Positions 51,312 through 61,008 of a stretch of DNA of 64,000 bases are shown in pieces. How positions within the stretch are numbered: the first letter of the stretch is position 1; every line of letters begins with the position of its first letter. This DNA is from an uncultured Coriobacteriaceae bacterium (lineage in GTDB: Bacteria; Actinomycetota; Coriobacteriia; Coriobacteriales; Atopobiaceae): the NCBI GenBank assembly GCA_902793195.1, contig CADBCS010000001.1, positions 62,001 to 126,000 on the forward strand. The letters are read 5' to 3'. Below the pieces are notes generated by a model. That model did not search any database and had not been told where the DNA came from. It worked only from the letters and a program-made list of their open reading frames with translations. The position numbers and the translations under genes were made by a program.

Positions 51312-52493
51312 ATGCGTTTTATCCACACCTCCGACCTGCATCTGGGTCGAAGACTTGCACAGATGTCACTCGAGAAGGACTGTGCCCATGTCCTCAACCA
51401 GCTGGCGCAGCTGGTCGCGCAGTCCGACTCCCACGCTCTTGTTGTGGCAGGCGACGTGTTCGACAGCCCCAACCCCTCTGAGGTTGCGGTGCGCCAGTGG
51501 GACCGCTTCATCACCGGCATGGCGCAGTCCCGTGTGCCCGTGCTCGTGGTGAGCGGCAACCACGACTCGGGCGCCCGGCTCTCGGTGGCGTCGAACATCA
51601 TCGCGCTCTCGGGCGTTCACCTGGTCGGCGAGCTGCGCCATAACCTCGAGCCCGTGGTGGTGGAGGACGTCAACTTTTGGCTGATTCCCTTCGTGCGCCC
51701 GGCCGACGTGCGCATGTGGGCCACGAGGATGGAGCTCGACCCGGGTCTGGTAATCAACTACGACACGGGCCTGCGCCTTGTGCTCGATTACGTGCGTGCC
51801 AGCGACGCCTTCGCGAAGCGACCCAACGTGTGCGTGGCGCACCAGTTCGTTACCAACTCTGGTGTGGCCCCGGAGCGAAGCGACTCCGAGCACCTGTCGC
51901 TGGGCACCCTCGACAACGTGGACGTGAGCGCCTTCGAGGGCTTCGACTACGTTGCGTTGGGACACGTCCACCGGCCGCAGCGCGTCGGTCGCGACACCGT
52001 GCGCTATGCGGGAAGTCCGCTCAAGCTCTCCTCGTCGGAGGTCACGCAGAGCAAGTCCTTTGCCGTGGTGGACATCCAGGACACAGCCAACGAGACAAGC
52101 GTCACGTACCGCCTGGTGCCCGTTGAGCCGCTGCGCGACTTTAGGATGGAGCGCGGTAGCGTGGACGAGCTCGTGCGGGCTGGCAAGCAGGAGGACGAGC
52201 GCCGCCGCAACGACTTTGTCCACGCCGTGGTGACCGACGACGACCCCATCGACGTGGTGGCGCGGCTGCGCCATGTGTGGCCAAACCTCGAGCAAGTGAG
52301 CTTCGACAACGCGACGACGCGGGCGGCGGGCGTGAGCGAGGCGCCGACGGAGGTGGACTTCAAGAAGGACATGCGCTCCCTGTTCGCGGAGTTCTTCGAG
52401 GCACAGGCGGGGAGGCCGCTTGCGACCGACGAGCAGAGGTTGGCGGATGACGCCTTCGAGACCGTACTCACGGAGGGTGGTGATCTGGTATGA
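51312..52493 (+). CDS. sbcD: DNA repair exonuclease subunit SbcD
   Basis: A 393-residue calcineurin-like nuclease, the Mre11 partner in the SbcCD complex that opens DNA hairpins and trims ends. Metal motifs in order: FIHTSDLHLGR, VVAGDVFDSPNP, VVSGNHDSG, CVAHQFV and YVALGHVHRPQ. Start MRFIHTSDLH at the ATG 51312; a longer frame upstream has no support. It overlaps sbcC by four bases (ATGA). SbcCD cuts long palindromes, notable given the many palindromes in this genome. Confidence 0.95.
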   Translation: MRFIHTSDLHLGRRLAQMSLEKDCAHVLNQLAQLVAQSDSHALVVAGDVFDSPNPSEVAVRQWDRFITGMAQSRVPVLVVSGNHDSGARLSVASNIIALSGVHLVGELRHNLEPVVVEDVNFWLIPFVRPADVRMWATRMELDPGLVINYDTGLRLVLDYVRASDAFAKRPNVCVAHQFVTNSGVAPERSDSEHLSLGTLDNVDVSAFEGFDYVALGHVHRPQRVGRDTVRYAGSPLKLSSSEVTQSKSFAVVDIQDTANETSVTYRLVPVEPLRDFRMERGSVDELVRAGKQEDERRRNDFVHAVVTDDDPIDVVARLRHVWPNLEQVSFDNATTRAAGVSEAPTEVDFKKDMRSLFAEFFEAQAGRPLATDEQRLADDAFETVLTEGGDLV

Positions 52494-55324
52494 GGCCGCT
52501 CGAGCTGCACCTCTCGGCGTTTGGCCCCTATGCCAAGACGGCGGACATCGACTTCTCGAAGTTCGGCGACCATGGCCTGTACCTCATATATGGGGACACG
52601 GGATCGGGCAAGACGATGCTGTTCGACGCCATCGCCTTCGCCCTGTTCGGCGAGTCCTCGGGAGACCGCGACGTGCGCACCCTGCGTAGTGACTTTGCCG
52701 ATGCCGAGACGCCCACCGAGGTGTCGCTGGTGTTCGAGCATGCTGGGCGGACCTACAAGATCGTGCGCCGGCCGCAGCAGCAGCTGGCGCGGCGCCGATC
52801 CGGTGGCGAGAACGCGTCGGCCCTGGTCGACCGTCCTCCTGTGGCCGAGCTCACCTCGGGCGACGTTACGCTGGGCAGCAACGTGCGCCAGGTCAACGAG
52901 CTCATCGTCGATCTGCTTGGCCTGAGCTATGGCCAGTTCCGCCAGGTCACGATGATCGCGCAGGGGGCGTTTAGGGACCTGTTGTGCACCGACCCCGCCG
53001 AGCGCGAGGTCGTGCTGCGAAAGATCTTTGGCACCGGCGAGCTCGATCGCTTTGCCAACGAGCTCGCGCGCATGTCTCGCGAGGCGAACGAGAGCCTCGA
53101 TCTCGCGCGCTCGGAGTTCGGTGGATGCATAAAGCGCCTGGACCGCGGCATCGTGGTAGTTCACGACCCGGTGCAGCGCGTCCTGAGCCGCGAGCAACCC
53201 GCGCTCAGCGCCGACGACTGCATAGAGGCGGCAAGGACCGTGGTGCGGCGCCAGCGCGACGAGATCGAGTTCTTGTCGCAGGCACGCGACAAGGCGCGAG
53301 AGGATACCGTAAGGGCTCAGCTCCAGCTGCGTTCGGCGGAGGAGGCCGCCGCGGCGATAGAGGGTACCGAGCAGGCGAGGAGTGCGCACGTGCGCGCGAC
53401 CGCGCACGTCTCCGTCTTCAAGACCGCCCTCGACCGGGCGAGTGCGGGGTACGAGGAGGAGCATCGTGCACTGCTCGTGAAGGAGGACGAGCTCACCAAG
53501 TCGCTCCCGCGCTATGAGGAGCTGGAGCGGCGCATGGCCGCTGCCGCGCAGGCTCGCTCGCATGCCGAGGAGCTCGGCTCCAAGCGTCGGACCCTGGAGG
53601 AGGAGCGCGCCCAGCTAGAGTCGTCCGTTGCCCACGCGCAGGTGGAGCTGGCCGTCGCGCGCGACGTGCAGAGCGAGCTCGAGCGTGCAAGGGCGCATGA
53701 GGAGGAGGCGCAGCAGAGGTCGACGCGTGCCCAGCTCGTCTCGGACTCCATTGCCACGCTGGTTCGCGAGCGCGCGAACCTCGGTGCCTGCGCCACCGAG
53801 GTGCACGATGCAACGGAGGAGGCCAAGGCGGCGCGACGGCAGGCAGACGACCTGTTTGTCGCCCTGGTCGCCGACGACGCGGCCTTCGTGGCGTCGTCGC
53901 TGGTGCAAGGCGAGCCCTGTCCCGTATGCGGGTCCGTCGAGCATCCGCACCCCGCGATTCCAACCGACGTCGCGCCCGACCGAAGCTCGCTCACCATGGC
54001 TCGCAACAGGCAGCGTGCCTGCGAGGAGCGCCTGCGCAAGGCGCAGGACGACTACCTCACGCTCAGCACGAAGGTGGAGGAGCGCTCCAAGGCGACCCTC
54101 GCCGAGGCGAGAGAGCTGGTTGGGGCGATCGAGGACGAGACGGGCCTGGCCCTTGCGGGCGCGGACGCGGAGCGCATGGCCATTGGGATGCTGGCCGAGT
54201 ACCGTCAGGTCCTGCGCGACGAGCTTGCGAGCAATCGCGAGCGCGCCCAGGCCCTCGAGAGAAAGCTCGAGGAGCTCGATGCACTGCGCACCCAGCTGGC
54301 CCAAGACGAGGAGCGTCTGGCTGCGGTGCGCAAGGAGCTGGTGACCCTGGCCGGCGCGTGCGAGGTGGCCGCCGCCGATGCCGCCACCGCCCAGGCGCGC
54401 GTGGAGGACGCCTCCTCCTCCCTGCAGTATGCGTCGCGCGAGGAGGCTGTGCGTGCGGCCGAGCTGGTGCGGCAGCATCGCATGGAGATCGAGCAGGAGC
54501 TCACGCTCGCGCGTACCGCATACGAGAACGCCCTCGCCGAGCTCGCCTCTGCCGAGTCCGTGCTCGAGGAGCGTCGGACGCGTCTTGTGGAGCTGGGCGT
54601 GAGCGAGGGAGACAAGGTCCGCAGCATCACCAAGGCCAAGCAGGCACTCGTCATCGCGCAGAACGCCGAGAAGTCCGCCGACAGGGACGTTCGCAAGGCA
54701 GAGCTGCGCGTCGACATGAACGAGCGGACGATTGACGAGATGAGACGGATCGCCTCGACGCTTCCGGCGCTCGAGCGCGCCGCCGTGGCCGCGGACCGCG
54801 TGTCTCGCATCGCGCGTGGCCAGGCGAGCGGCACGAACCGCATCTCGTTCGAGCGCTACGTCCTGGGCTTCTTCTTCGACCAGATCGTGAAATGCGCCAA
54901 CAAGTGCCTGGCCGTCATGTCGAACGGACACTACCAGCTGGCACGCAACACCGAGGGGGAGCGTCGTGGCAAGGGCGGCCTCTCGCTGGACGTCGTCGAC
55001 TACGCCACGGGCAAGCGTCGTCCGGTGTCGTCGCTGTCGGGCGGCGAGTCGTTCGAGGCGTCGCTCTCGCTGGCGCTCGGTCTCTCGGACTATGCGCAGC
55101 AGCGAGCCGGCGGCATGCATCTGGATACGGTGTTCATTGACGAGGGCTTTGGCTCGCTCGACCCCGAGTCGCTCGAGCTGGTGATGCGGGTGCTCTCCGA
55201 CTTGGCCTCCGGAGACTGCCTGGTGGCGATAATCAGCCACGTGGAGGAGCTCGAGAAGCGCATCGAGCAGCGGGTCGAGGTCAAGGCGAGTCCCGAGGGC
55301 AGCAGCGTTACGGTGGTGGCGTAG
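52490..55324 (+). CDS. sbcC: DNA repair ATPase SbcC
   Basis: A 944-residue SMC/Rad50-like ATPase. Walker A is in YGDTGSGKTMLFDAIAF near residue 35, and the Q-loop region is QVTMIAQGAFRDLL. Two long coiled coils flank the zinc hook GEPCPVCGSVEHP near residue 480. Toward the end, SSLSGGESFEASLSLAL is the ABC signature and VFIDEGFGSLDPES is Walker B with D-loop. It works with SbcD, whose gene overlaps its start. Length is within the range for actinobacterial SbcC. Confidence 0.95.
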   Translation: MRPLELHLSAFGPYAKTADIDFSKFGDHGLYLIYGDTGSGKTMLFDAIAFALFGESSGDRDVRTLRSDFADAETPTEVSLVFEHAGRTYKIVRRPQQQLARRRSGGENASALVDRPPVAELTSGDVTLGSNVRQVNELIVDLLGLSYGQFRQVTMIAQGAFRDLLCTDPAEREVVLRKIFGTGELDRFANELARMSREANESLDLARSEFGGCIKRLDRGIVVVHDPVQRVLSREQPALSADDCIEAARTVVRRQRDEIEFLSQARDKAREDTVRAQLQLRSAEEAAAAIEGTEQARSAHVRATAHVSVFKTALDRASAGYEEEHRALLVKEDELTKSLPRYEELERRMAAAAQARSHAEELGSKRRTLEEERAQLESSVAHAQVELAVARDVQSELERARAHEEEAQQRSTRAQLVSDSIATLVRERANLGACATEVHDATEEAKAARRQADDLFVALVADDAAFVASSLVQGEPCPVCGSVEHPHPAIPTDVAPDRSSLTMARNRQRACEERLRKAQDDYLTLSTKVEERSKATLAEARELVGAIEDETGLALAGADAERMAIGMLAEYRQVLRDELASNRERAQALERKLEELDALRTQLAQDEERLAAVRKELVTLAGACEVAAADAATAQARVEDASSSLQYASREEAVRAAELVRQHRMEIEQELTLARTAYENALAELASAESVLEERRTRLVELGVSEGDKVRSITKAKQALVIAQNAEKSADRDVRKAELRVDMNERTIDEMRRIASTLPALERAAVAADRVSRIARGQASGTNRISFERYVLGFFFDQIVKCANKCLAVMSNGHYQLARNTEGERRGKGGLSLDVVDYATGKRRPVSSLSGGESFEASLSLALGLSDYAQQRAGGMHLDTVFIDEGFGSLDPESLELVMRVLSDLASGDCLVAIISHVEELEKRIEQRVEVKASPEGSSVTVVA

Positions 55325-55362
55325 CAGAGCAGGCTCGAATTCCTATGGCAGGGGGCTAACAC

Positions 55363-57651
55363 ATGAAGACCGAACGAATTGCCATCGAGGGCATGCACTG
55401 TGCCAATTGCTCGGCGCTCATCGAGAAGATGGTGGGGCGCATGGACGGCGTGCGGGAGTGCGCCGTCAACCTTGCGGCCAACAACGGCACGGTGACCTTC
55501 GACCCCGACACGACCAACATGGCGCAGGTGGTCCAGGCCATCGTGGACCTGGGGTACGGCGCCACGGTGATCCCCCAGGAGGGGCGTGCCTCCTTCGACC
55601 GGCAGCGCCACGAGCGCGAGGCGGCCCAGCGCGCCCACGACCTGCGCATGTTCGCAATGTCGCTCGTGCTCACCACGCTCGTTATGGTGGTGTGCATGAC
55701 TCCGCTCGGCATGCCCCTCACCATGCCGCTGGCCACGGCCCTGTTTGGCCCGCAGCACACGCACGAGCAGATGATGCTGGCGATGAACCTCGTGTGCCTG
55801 GTCCTCACGGTACCCGTTCAGTTCGTGGCCGGTCTGCGGTTCTATCGCGGGGCATGGGGTGCCCTCAAGGCGCGCTCGGCGAACATGGACACGCTCGTGG
55901 CGGTGGGCACCACCATCGCGTTCGCCTATTCGCTCTACGTGACCTTCGCTCCAAGCAGTGCGGGTGCCATGGCGCCCTTCGAGACGAGTGCCATGCTCAT
56001 CACCTTCGTGCAGCTGGGCAAGATGCTCGAGGCGCGTGCCAAGGGGCGTGCCGGCGAGGCCGTCGAGTCGCTCATGAGCCTTGCCCCCAAGGTTGCCCAC
56101 GTGCACCGCGGCACGGAGGTTGCAGACATACCCGCAGACGACCTGCGGATCGGCGACGTGGTGGACGTGCGCCCCGGCGAGAAGGTGCCGGTGGACGGCG
56201 TGGTGGTTGGCGGGTCGAGCTCCGTGGACGAGTCAATGCTCACGGGTGAGCCCATGCCGCAGGAGAAGGCTGTCGGCTCCGAGGTGACGGGCGCCACGAT
56301 CAACGGTAACGGAACCCTTGTGGTGCGGGCCACGCGGGTGGGTGCGGAGTCCACGCTCAGCCGTATCGTGGAGATGGTGGAGAGGGCCCAGGGGTCCAAG
56401 CCGCAGATCCAGCAGTTGGCCGACCGCATCGCCTCGGTGTTCGTGCCCGCGATCCTGCTGCTGGGCCTAATCACCTTCCTGGGATGGCTGGCGATAGCCG
56501 TCCTCACGGGAACGTTGGGGGGCGCCTCGTTCGAGCATGCGCTCATGTCGGGCGTCTCGGTGGTCGTCGTGGCGTGTCCGTGCGCCCTCGGGCTGGCCAC
56601 GCCCACGGCCGTTATGGTGGGCACGGGCAAAGGTGCCGAGCAGGGCATTCTCATCAAGGACGGAGACGTGCTGCAGCAGGCGGGAAAGCTTGCCCGCATG
56701 GTGTTCGACAAGACCGGAACCATCACGCAGGGCATGCCCATGGTGGTGGGGGTCGCGCATGGGGACGAGGCGAGCGAGGAGGACGTGATTCGCTTTGCGG
56801 GCGCCCTCGAGCAGGGGAGCGAGCATCCGCTTGCCCGAGCCGTGCTCATGTATGCGGCCGAGAACGACATCGACATCCCCAAGAACATGGTGCGTGACTT
56901 CGAGGCGATAACCGGCAAGGGCGTCGTGGGCACCGTGGACGGCGAGCGGTTTGGCTTTGGCAACGAGCGTTTGGTGCGCGAGCTCACCGGCGCGGGGCTG
57001 CCCGACTGGTGCGAGGAGTTCGCGCACACGGGGGCGGGGGCGCACGCCACCGTGATGTACCTCGTCTTTGCCTCTTTTGGCGTGGCCGGGGCGATTGCCG
57101 CCGCCGACAAGGTAAAGCCGACCGCGGCCGAGGGCGTGCGGCGGCTGGGGGAGCTGGGGTGCGACGTGTACCTGCTCACCGGCGACGCGCGCGGTGCGGC
57201 AGAGCACGTGGCCGCGCAGGTGGGCATTAAGACCAGCCACGTGCTCGCGGAAGTCCTGCCCGACCAAAAGGCGAATCGCATCGCCGAGCTGCTCGACCCC
57301 AATCACGAGCGGCTCGTCGCCATGGTGGGCGATGGCATCAACGACACCCCCGCGCTGGCGACGGCCGACATCGGCATTGCCATGAGCGCGGGTTCCGATG
57401 CCGCGCTCGAAGTGGGACAGGTGGTGCTGATGCACGACGACGTGGTGGACGTCGCGCGCGCCATCGAGCTGAGTCGGGCGACCATGCGCAAGATACACCA
57501 GAACTTCGCGTGGGCGCTGGGCTACAACCTCCTGCTCGTTCCCCTAGCCGCCTTTGGCGTGCTCCCGCCCGAGCTCAGCTCGGCGTGCATGGCGCTCTCG
57601 AGCGTGAGCGTGGTGAGCAACTCCCTGCTCCTGCGTAGGGTCAGGCTTTGA
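55363..57651 (+). CDS. copA: Copper-translocating P-type ATPase
   Basis: A 762-residue P1B-type pump. One N-terminal heavy-metal domain with GMHCANC binds Cu(I). The actuator loop has [10 protein letters not shown], the membrane metal site is CPCALG, the phosphorylation motif is DKTGTIT, then SEHPLA and [13 protein letters not shown] with a GMxCxxC domain indicates copper (CopA) export from the cytoplasm. No copper chaperone or CsoR/CueR regulator is adjacent. It starts 38 bases after sbcC. Confidence 0.93.
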   Translation: MKTERIAIEGMHCANCSALIEKMVGRMDGVRECAVNLAANNGTVTFDPDTTNMAQVVQAIVDLGYGATVIPQEGRASFDRQRHEREAAQRAHDLRMFAMSLVLTTLVMVVCMTPLGMPLTMPLATALFGPQHTHEQMMLAMNLVCLVLTVPVQFVAGLRFYRGAWGALKARSANMDTLVAVGTTIAFAYSLYVTFAPSSAGAMAPFETSAMLITFVQLGKMLEARAKGRAGEAVESLMSLAPKVAHVHRGTEVADIPADDLRIGDVVDVRPGEKVPVDGVVVGGSSSVDESMLTGEPMPQEKAVGSEVTGATINGNGTLVVRATRVGAESTLSRIVEMVERAQGSKPQIQQLADRIASVFVPAILLLGLITFLGWLAIAVLTGTLGGASFEHALMSGVSVVVVACPCALGLATPTAVMVGTGKGAEQGILIKDGDVLQQAGKLARMVFDKTGTITQGMPMVVGVAHGDEASEEDVIRFAGALEQGSEHPLARAVLMYAAENDIDIPKNMVRDFEAITGKGVVGTVDGERFGFGNERLVRELTGAGLPDWCEEFAHTGAGAHATVMYLVFASFGVAGAIAAADKVKPTAAEGVRRLGELGCDVYLLTGDARGAAEHVAAQVGIKTSHVLAEVLPDQKANRIAELLDPNHERLVAMVGDGINDTPALATADIGIAMSAGSDAALEVGQVVLMHDDVVDVARAIELSRATMRKIHQNFAWALGYNLLLVPLAAFGVLPPELSSACMALSSVSVVSNSLLLRRVRL

Positions 57652-57823
57652 GCGAGCTGCGTGGAAGGACTGATCAGGGTCAGTTCTGTATTATGGGAGG
57701 GCATGGGGTGGGGGATGGCACGTTTGCGCCAGCCCACTTGCCCAGATTGCTGCCATCGATGTGCTGGGGGGTGTGCCATGGTCTCTCCGCTCTTGTGTTG
57801 TCCCCGTTGCCAAGGAGGTCGTC

Positions 57824-58558
57824 GTGACTGCACCGTTTGATGATTGTCGTATCGTCCGTGAGGTTCGTGAGCACTGCGCGGGTGGGTGGGGCATCTTTGT
57901 GGAGTTCGTCAAGTTCGCCATCATCATCAACATAGCGGGCAAGATCACCAAGTCTGGCCGTCTATGTGAGCGACCGGCACATGGAGCCATTTGAGTCGAT
58001 GGGCGGAATCTGGCTCATCGCCATCGGCATGCTCAGCTTTGCCGCGGTGTTCTACTGCATCGTGTGGGAGCGCATGCGTCCGTACGACATCGGCATTCGC
58101 TTCTCTCCGCTTACGCGCATGCTGCGCGACTTGGCGTTGGGGTATGGACTGGCGGGTCGTTCCTCCTCGCCCTGGCCTTTGGTGGCCTGCGGACGCAGGT
58201 GAACGTGCAGAACGTCGTGGGCTGGACCATTCCGTGGATGTTCGCGGTGTACCTGTTCCTGCTCGCCCTCGTCTGCGGCATGTCGGTGTTCCTTACCAAT
58301 CGCATCTGGATGGCCGGCGCCATACACGCGGCCTGGAACCTCTTCCAGGGCAACATCTTTGGCGTGGCGGTGAGCGGCAACATGGCCGATCCCACGGCAA
58401 CCCTCTTGGTGAGCACCACCAAGGGCAGCGCCCTGCTGTCCGGCGGCGAGATGGGCCTTGAGGCGAGCCTGGCCGCGACGCTCACCCTCGCGGTCGTGGC
58501 GGCACTGTGTTTCTTGTACTATTGGCGTACGCGTGGAGGCAAGGCGCGTGAGGCATAG
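57824..58558 (+). pseudogene. Broken CPBP-family intramembrane protease gene
   Basis: A GTG with AAGGAGG upstream opens a frame (VTAPFDDCRIVREVREHCA) that fails near 57960. The reading continues in another frame (GGIWLIAIGMLSFAAVFYC, ending LALGYGLAG) and returns to the first near 58150 (GGSFLLALAFGGLR). The last part, with IWMAGAIHAAWNLFQGNIFG, VSG and LLSGGEMGLEAS, is a clear CPBP (Abi) C terminus. The middle with the EExxxR catalytic pair and the first histidine is missing. Two frameshifts plus an internal deletion make it a pseudogene; sequencing error would not explain the deletion. It lies after copA. Confidence 0.8.
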
Positions 58559-58575
58559 GCGAACGGGGGCCGAAA

Positions 58576-59502
58576 ATGTGTGGGCGTAGAGCATGCGCGT
58601 GGGGTGCCAGGGCACTCATGTTGCTGACGGTGATGTCGCTGCTGTCCGCGATTGCCTTGCTGCAGGGCTGCGCCGAACAAGATGCACGACCCAGCGAAAG
58701 CGTTACGCTGACTCCCAAGGAGATGGAGGAGCTCACCCCAAACGACTCCAAGGACACCGCCCAAAAGGACGCGACCTCCAACGGCAAGGACGCGGGTGAC
58801 AAGGACGCGGACGGCAAGGACGCGGACGGCAAGGACGCAGGTGGCAAGGCCACGTCGAGTCTTCCCGACCTCTCCAACCCGGAGGACAGGGATGCCATCA
58901 ACACATTCCTGTCGGGCTTATCCGAGATCGGCCTGGACTGGGACACGAATCTCTCTGGCAGATTTAGCCGCTCCGCAGCCGACGCGCAGAAGATGGCCGC
59001 CTTTGCGGTTACCTGGTATCTGCTCAACGAGGGTGCGGGCAGAGATGCCAGCGCCTTTCAGCGTCATGTGAACAAGGAGGACTACGGGGACAAGTACGTG
59101 CCGGTATCCAAGCTCAATGCTGTTTTAGAGCGGCTCCTGGGCATCAAGTACGAGTCGTGGGAGGATCTGGAGAAGGACAAGCGCCCCTATCGCTTCGATG
59201 GTTCCAACGTCTTCTGGAAGGGAAAGACGCGCCCCCTGAGGTATGGGCCCGCCATAGCCATGAGCACGTCGGAGTCCGATGACGGGTTCCTCCATGTGAA
59301 CTTCTATGCCTACTACATCCTCGACAAGGACACGCACTTCTCGAAGATCAAGGATTCTCTGGACATATACAGCATGCGTGTGCTCAATTCGATAATGCAC
59401 GTGGACAAGCCAAACGCGCGGGGAGAGGCCGTGCTGGAGTGCGAGCGCGCCGATGACGGTTGGACGTTCCATCTGGTCAGTTACGAGGCGTCTATCAACT
59501 GA
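58576..59502 (+). CDS. Lipoprotein of unknown function
   Basis: 308 residues with signal peptide and lipobox LLQGC (Cys near residue 32). A charged linker contains GKDADGKDADGKDAGG repeats. A folded region of about 210 residues (SLPDLSNPEDRDAINTFLSG through VSYEASIN) has mixed helix and strand and shows no family I recognise. Similar architecture, lipid anchor plus linker plus single domain, is common in Coriobacteriia. The ATG starts 17 bases after the CPBP remnant. Confidence 0.72.
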   Translation: MCGRRACAWGARALMLLTVMSLLSAIALLQGCAEQDARPSESVTLTPKEMEELTPNDSKDTAQKDATSNGKDAGDKDADGKDADGKDAGGKATSSLPDLSNPEDRDAINTFLSGLSEIGLDWDTNLSGRFSRSAADAQKMAAFAVTWYLLNEGAGRDASAFQRHVNKEDYGDKYVPVSKLNAVLERLLGIKYESWEDLEKDKRPYRFDGSNVFWKGKTRPLRYGPAIAMSTSESDDGFLHVNFYAYYILDKDTHFSKIKDSLDIYSMRVLNSIMHVDKPNARGEAVLECERADDGWTFHLVSYEASIN

Positions 59503-59620
59503 GGGGGAGCGCATCGAGCACGGCGGTGCGCATATGGCATTCGTCTTCACACTACTTTCAAAATTGGATTCCAGTTGTGGTAGACAAATGCAGGTGAACG
59601 GCATTACGGGGCATGACATT

Positions 59621-59672
59621 TTGTAGTATCGGCCATGACTGCTACTATTTTGCAGAAACGCGTGTTTCTGCA
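59621..59672 (+). promoter_or_regulatory. Promoter with overlapping operator-like hairpin
   Basis: TTGTAG (59621-59626) and TACTAT (59643-59648) are 16 bases apart. Just downstream, TGCAGAAAC (59651-59659) and its complement (59664-59672) form a perfect 9-base dyad over the expected start of transcription, 55 bases before the ADP-ribosylglycohydrolase gene. Confidence 0.5.
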
Positions 59673-59726
59673 GGGGCAAGCCAGTCGCGTGCAATGGAGC
59701 GAATGGCGTGCGAACCAGGAGAGATC

Positions 59727-60818
59727 ATGGCTAACGACAAGGACCGTGTGTGGGGCTGCTTTATTGGAGGCGCCATCGGTGACGCACTCGGCTATCCCAT
59801 CGAGTTTATGCAAGAGGACGAGATAGATGCCACGTTTGGTCCACACGGCATTCAGACCCTCGAGCAGGCCGCGGACCTTTTGCACGAGCAGCAGGCTATC
59901 TTCTCGGACGACACGCAGATGACGCTCTTTACCGCCGCCGGTCTCATCTATGGTGCGGAGCAGCATGGTACCCCCGAGGCGTCCGACGTCTGGCTGGCAT
60001 ATCGCGAGTGGTTTGCGACGCAGGGCAACAGCACCTACCTGGATGACCCCGCCCATCCCAAGCTATGGCTCACCTCCATGGATGCCATGCGCCATCGTCG
60101 CGCTCCGGGCAACACCTGTCTCTACGCCATCCAGGGTGGGGTGGGCGGCACGATCTTGGAGCCCGTCAACAACAGCAAGGGGTGCGGTGGCGTCATGCGT
60201 GCCGCTCCCGTGGGAATCGTGGCTCACTGCATGCGTACTCGCGAGCAGTTTCGCAACTCTCATCGGTACCAGTGGGCGACGGGCATGGCGGCGGAGTCCG
60301 CGGCGCTCACGCACGGACATCCCATGGGTTGGCTTCCTGCGGCAGTGCTCGCGCAGATCGTCGCGCGCTCGTGTGCCTGCGAGGACGGCGACTCGCTTGC
60401 GTTCCTCATAGAGCACAGCGTGCGCAGCGTGGCCGCGCAGTACACCTCGTTTGCCGAGGCGCAGGTGCTGGTGGACATGGTCATGCGTGCCATGGAGCTC
60501 TCGCGCCAGTCGCATGCGACGCCCGAGATCGATCGCGCCCACATCCACGAGCTTGGCGAGGGCTGGGTGGGCGAGGAGGCCCTGTGCATCGCGATCTATG
60601 CCGCGCTGTCGTACGTGGACGACTTCGCCTCGGCCATACGCTGCGCCGTCAACCATTGGGGCGACTCCGACTCGACGGGAGCCATCTGTGGCAACATCCT
60701 TGGTGCGTACCTTGGCTTCGAGTCGGTGAGGCAGGGATTCACGCTGCTCAAGCTCGAGCATATCGACCTTCTGCTCAAGGTTGCCGATGACATGATCGTC
60801 CTTGGCGACATCGCCTGA
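59727..60818 (+). CDS. ADP-ribosylglycohydrolase family protein
   Basis: 363 residues. The dinuclear-metal motifs of the DraG/ARH family are present: GCFIGGAIGDALGYPIEF at the start, FSDDTQMTLF near residue 65, and WGDSDSTGAICGNILGA near 315. The family removes ADP-ribose from proteins, nucleic acids or small molecules. No ADP-ribosyltransferase such as DraT or DarT is nearby. The ATG at 59727 follows CAGGAGAG. The upstream hairpin suggests regulated expression. Confidence 0.88.
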   Translation: MANDKDRVWGCFIGGAIGDALGYPIEFMQEDEIDATFGPHGIQTLEQAADLLHEQQAIFSDDTQMTLFTAAGLIYGAEQHGTPEASDVWLAYREWFATQGNSTYLDDPAHPKLWLTSMDAMRHRRAPGNTCLYAIQGGVGGTILEPVNNSKGCGGVMRAAPVGIVAHCMRTREQFRNSHRYQWATGMAAESAALTHGHPMGWLPAAVLAQIVARSCACEDGDSLAFLIEHSVRSVAAQYTSFAEAQVLVDMVMRAMELSRQSHATPEIDRAHIHELGEGWVGEEALCIAIYAALSYVDDFASAIRCAVNHWGDSDSTGAICGNILGAYLGFESVRQGFTLLKLEHIDLLLKVADDMIVLGDIA

Positions 60819-61008
60819 CGTACCCAAGACCAAAAAGTGGGAGACGCTACGGGTGGCCGTGCCGCGTTGCGCAACCGCTACGGTGCGGTGGACGTTTTCC
60901 AAGCCGTGTCCTGCCGGACCATCATAAGGGATACCATCCGCTTCTCGCTCACACGAACCTGCAGGTATGGTACGCTTCTTTCCGTGTGTTCATAACGGGG
61001 GAGTTGGC

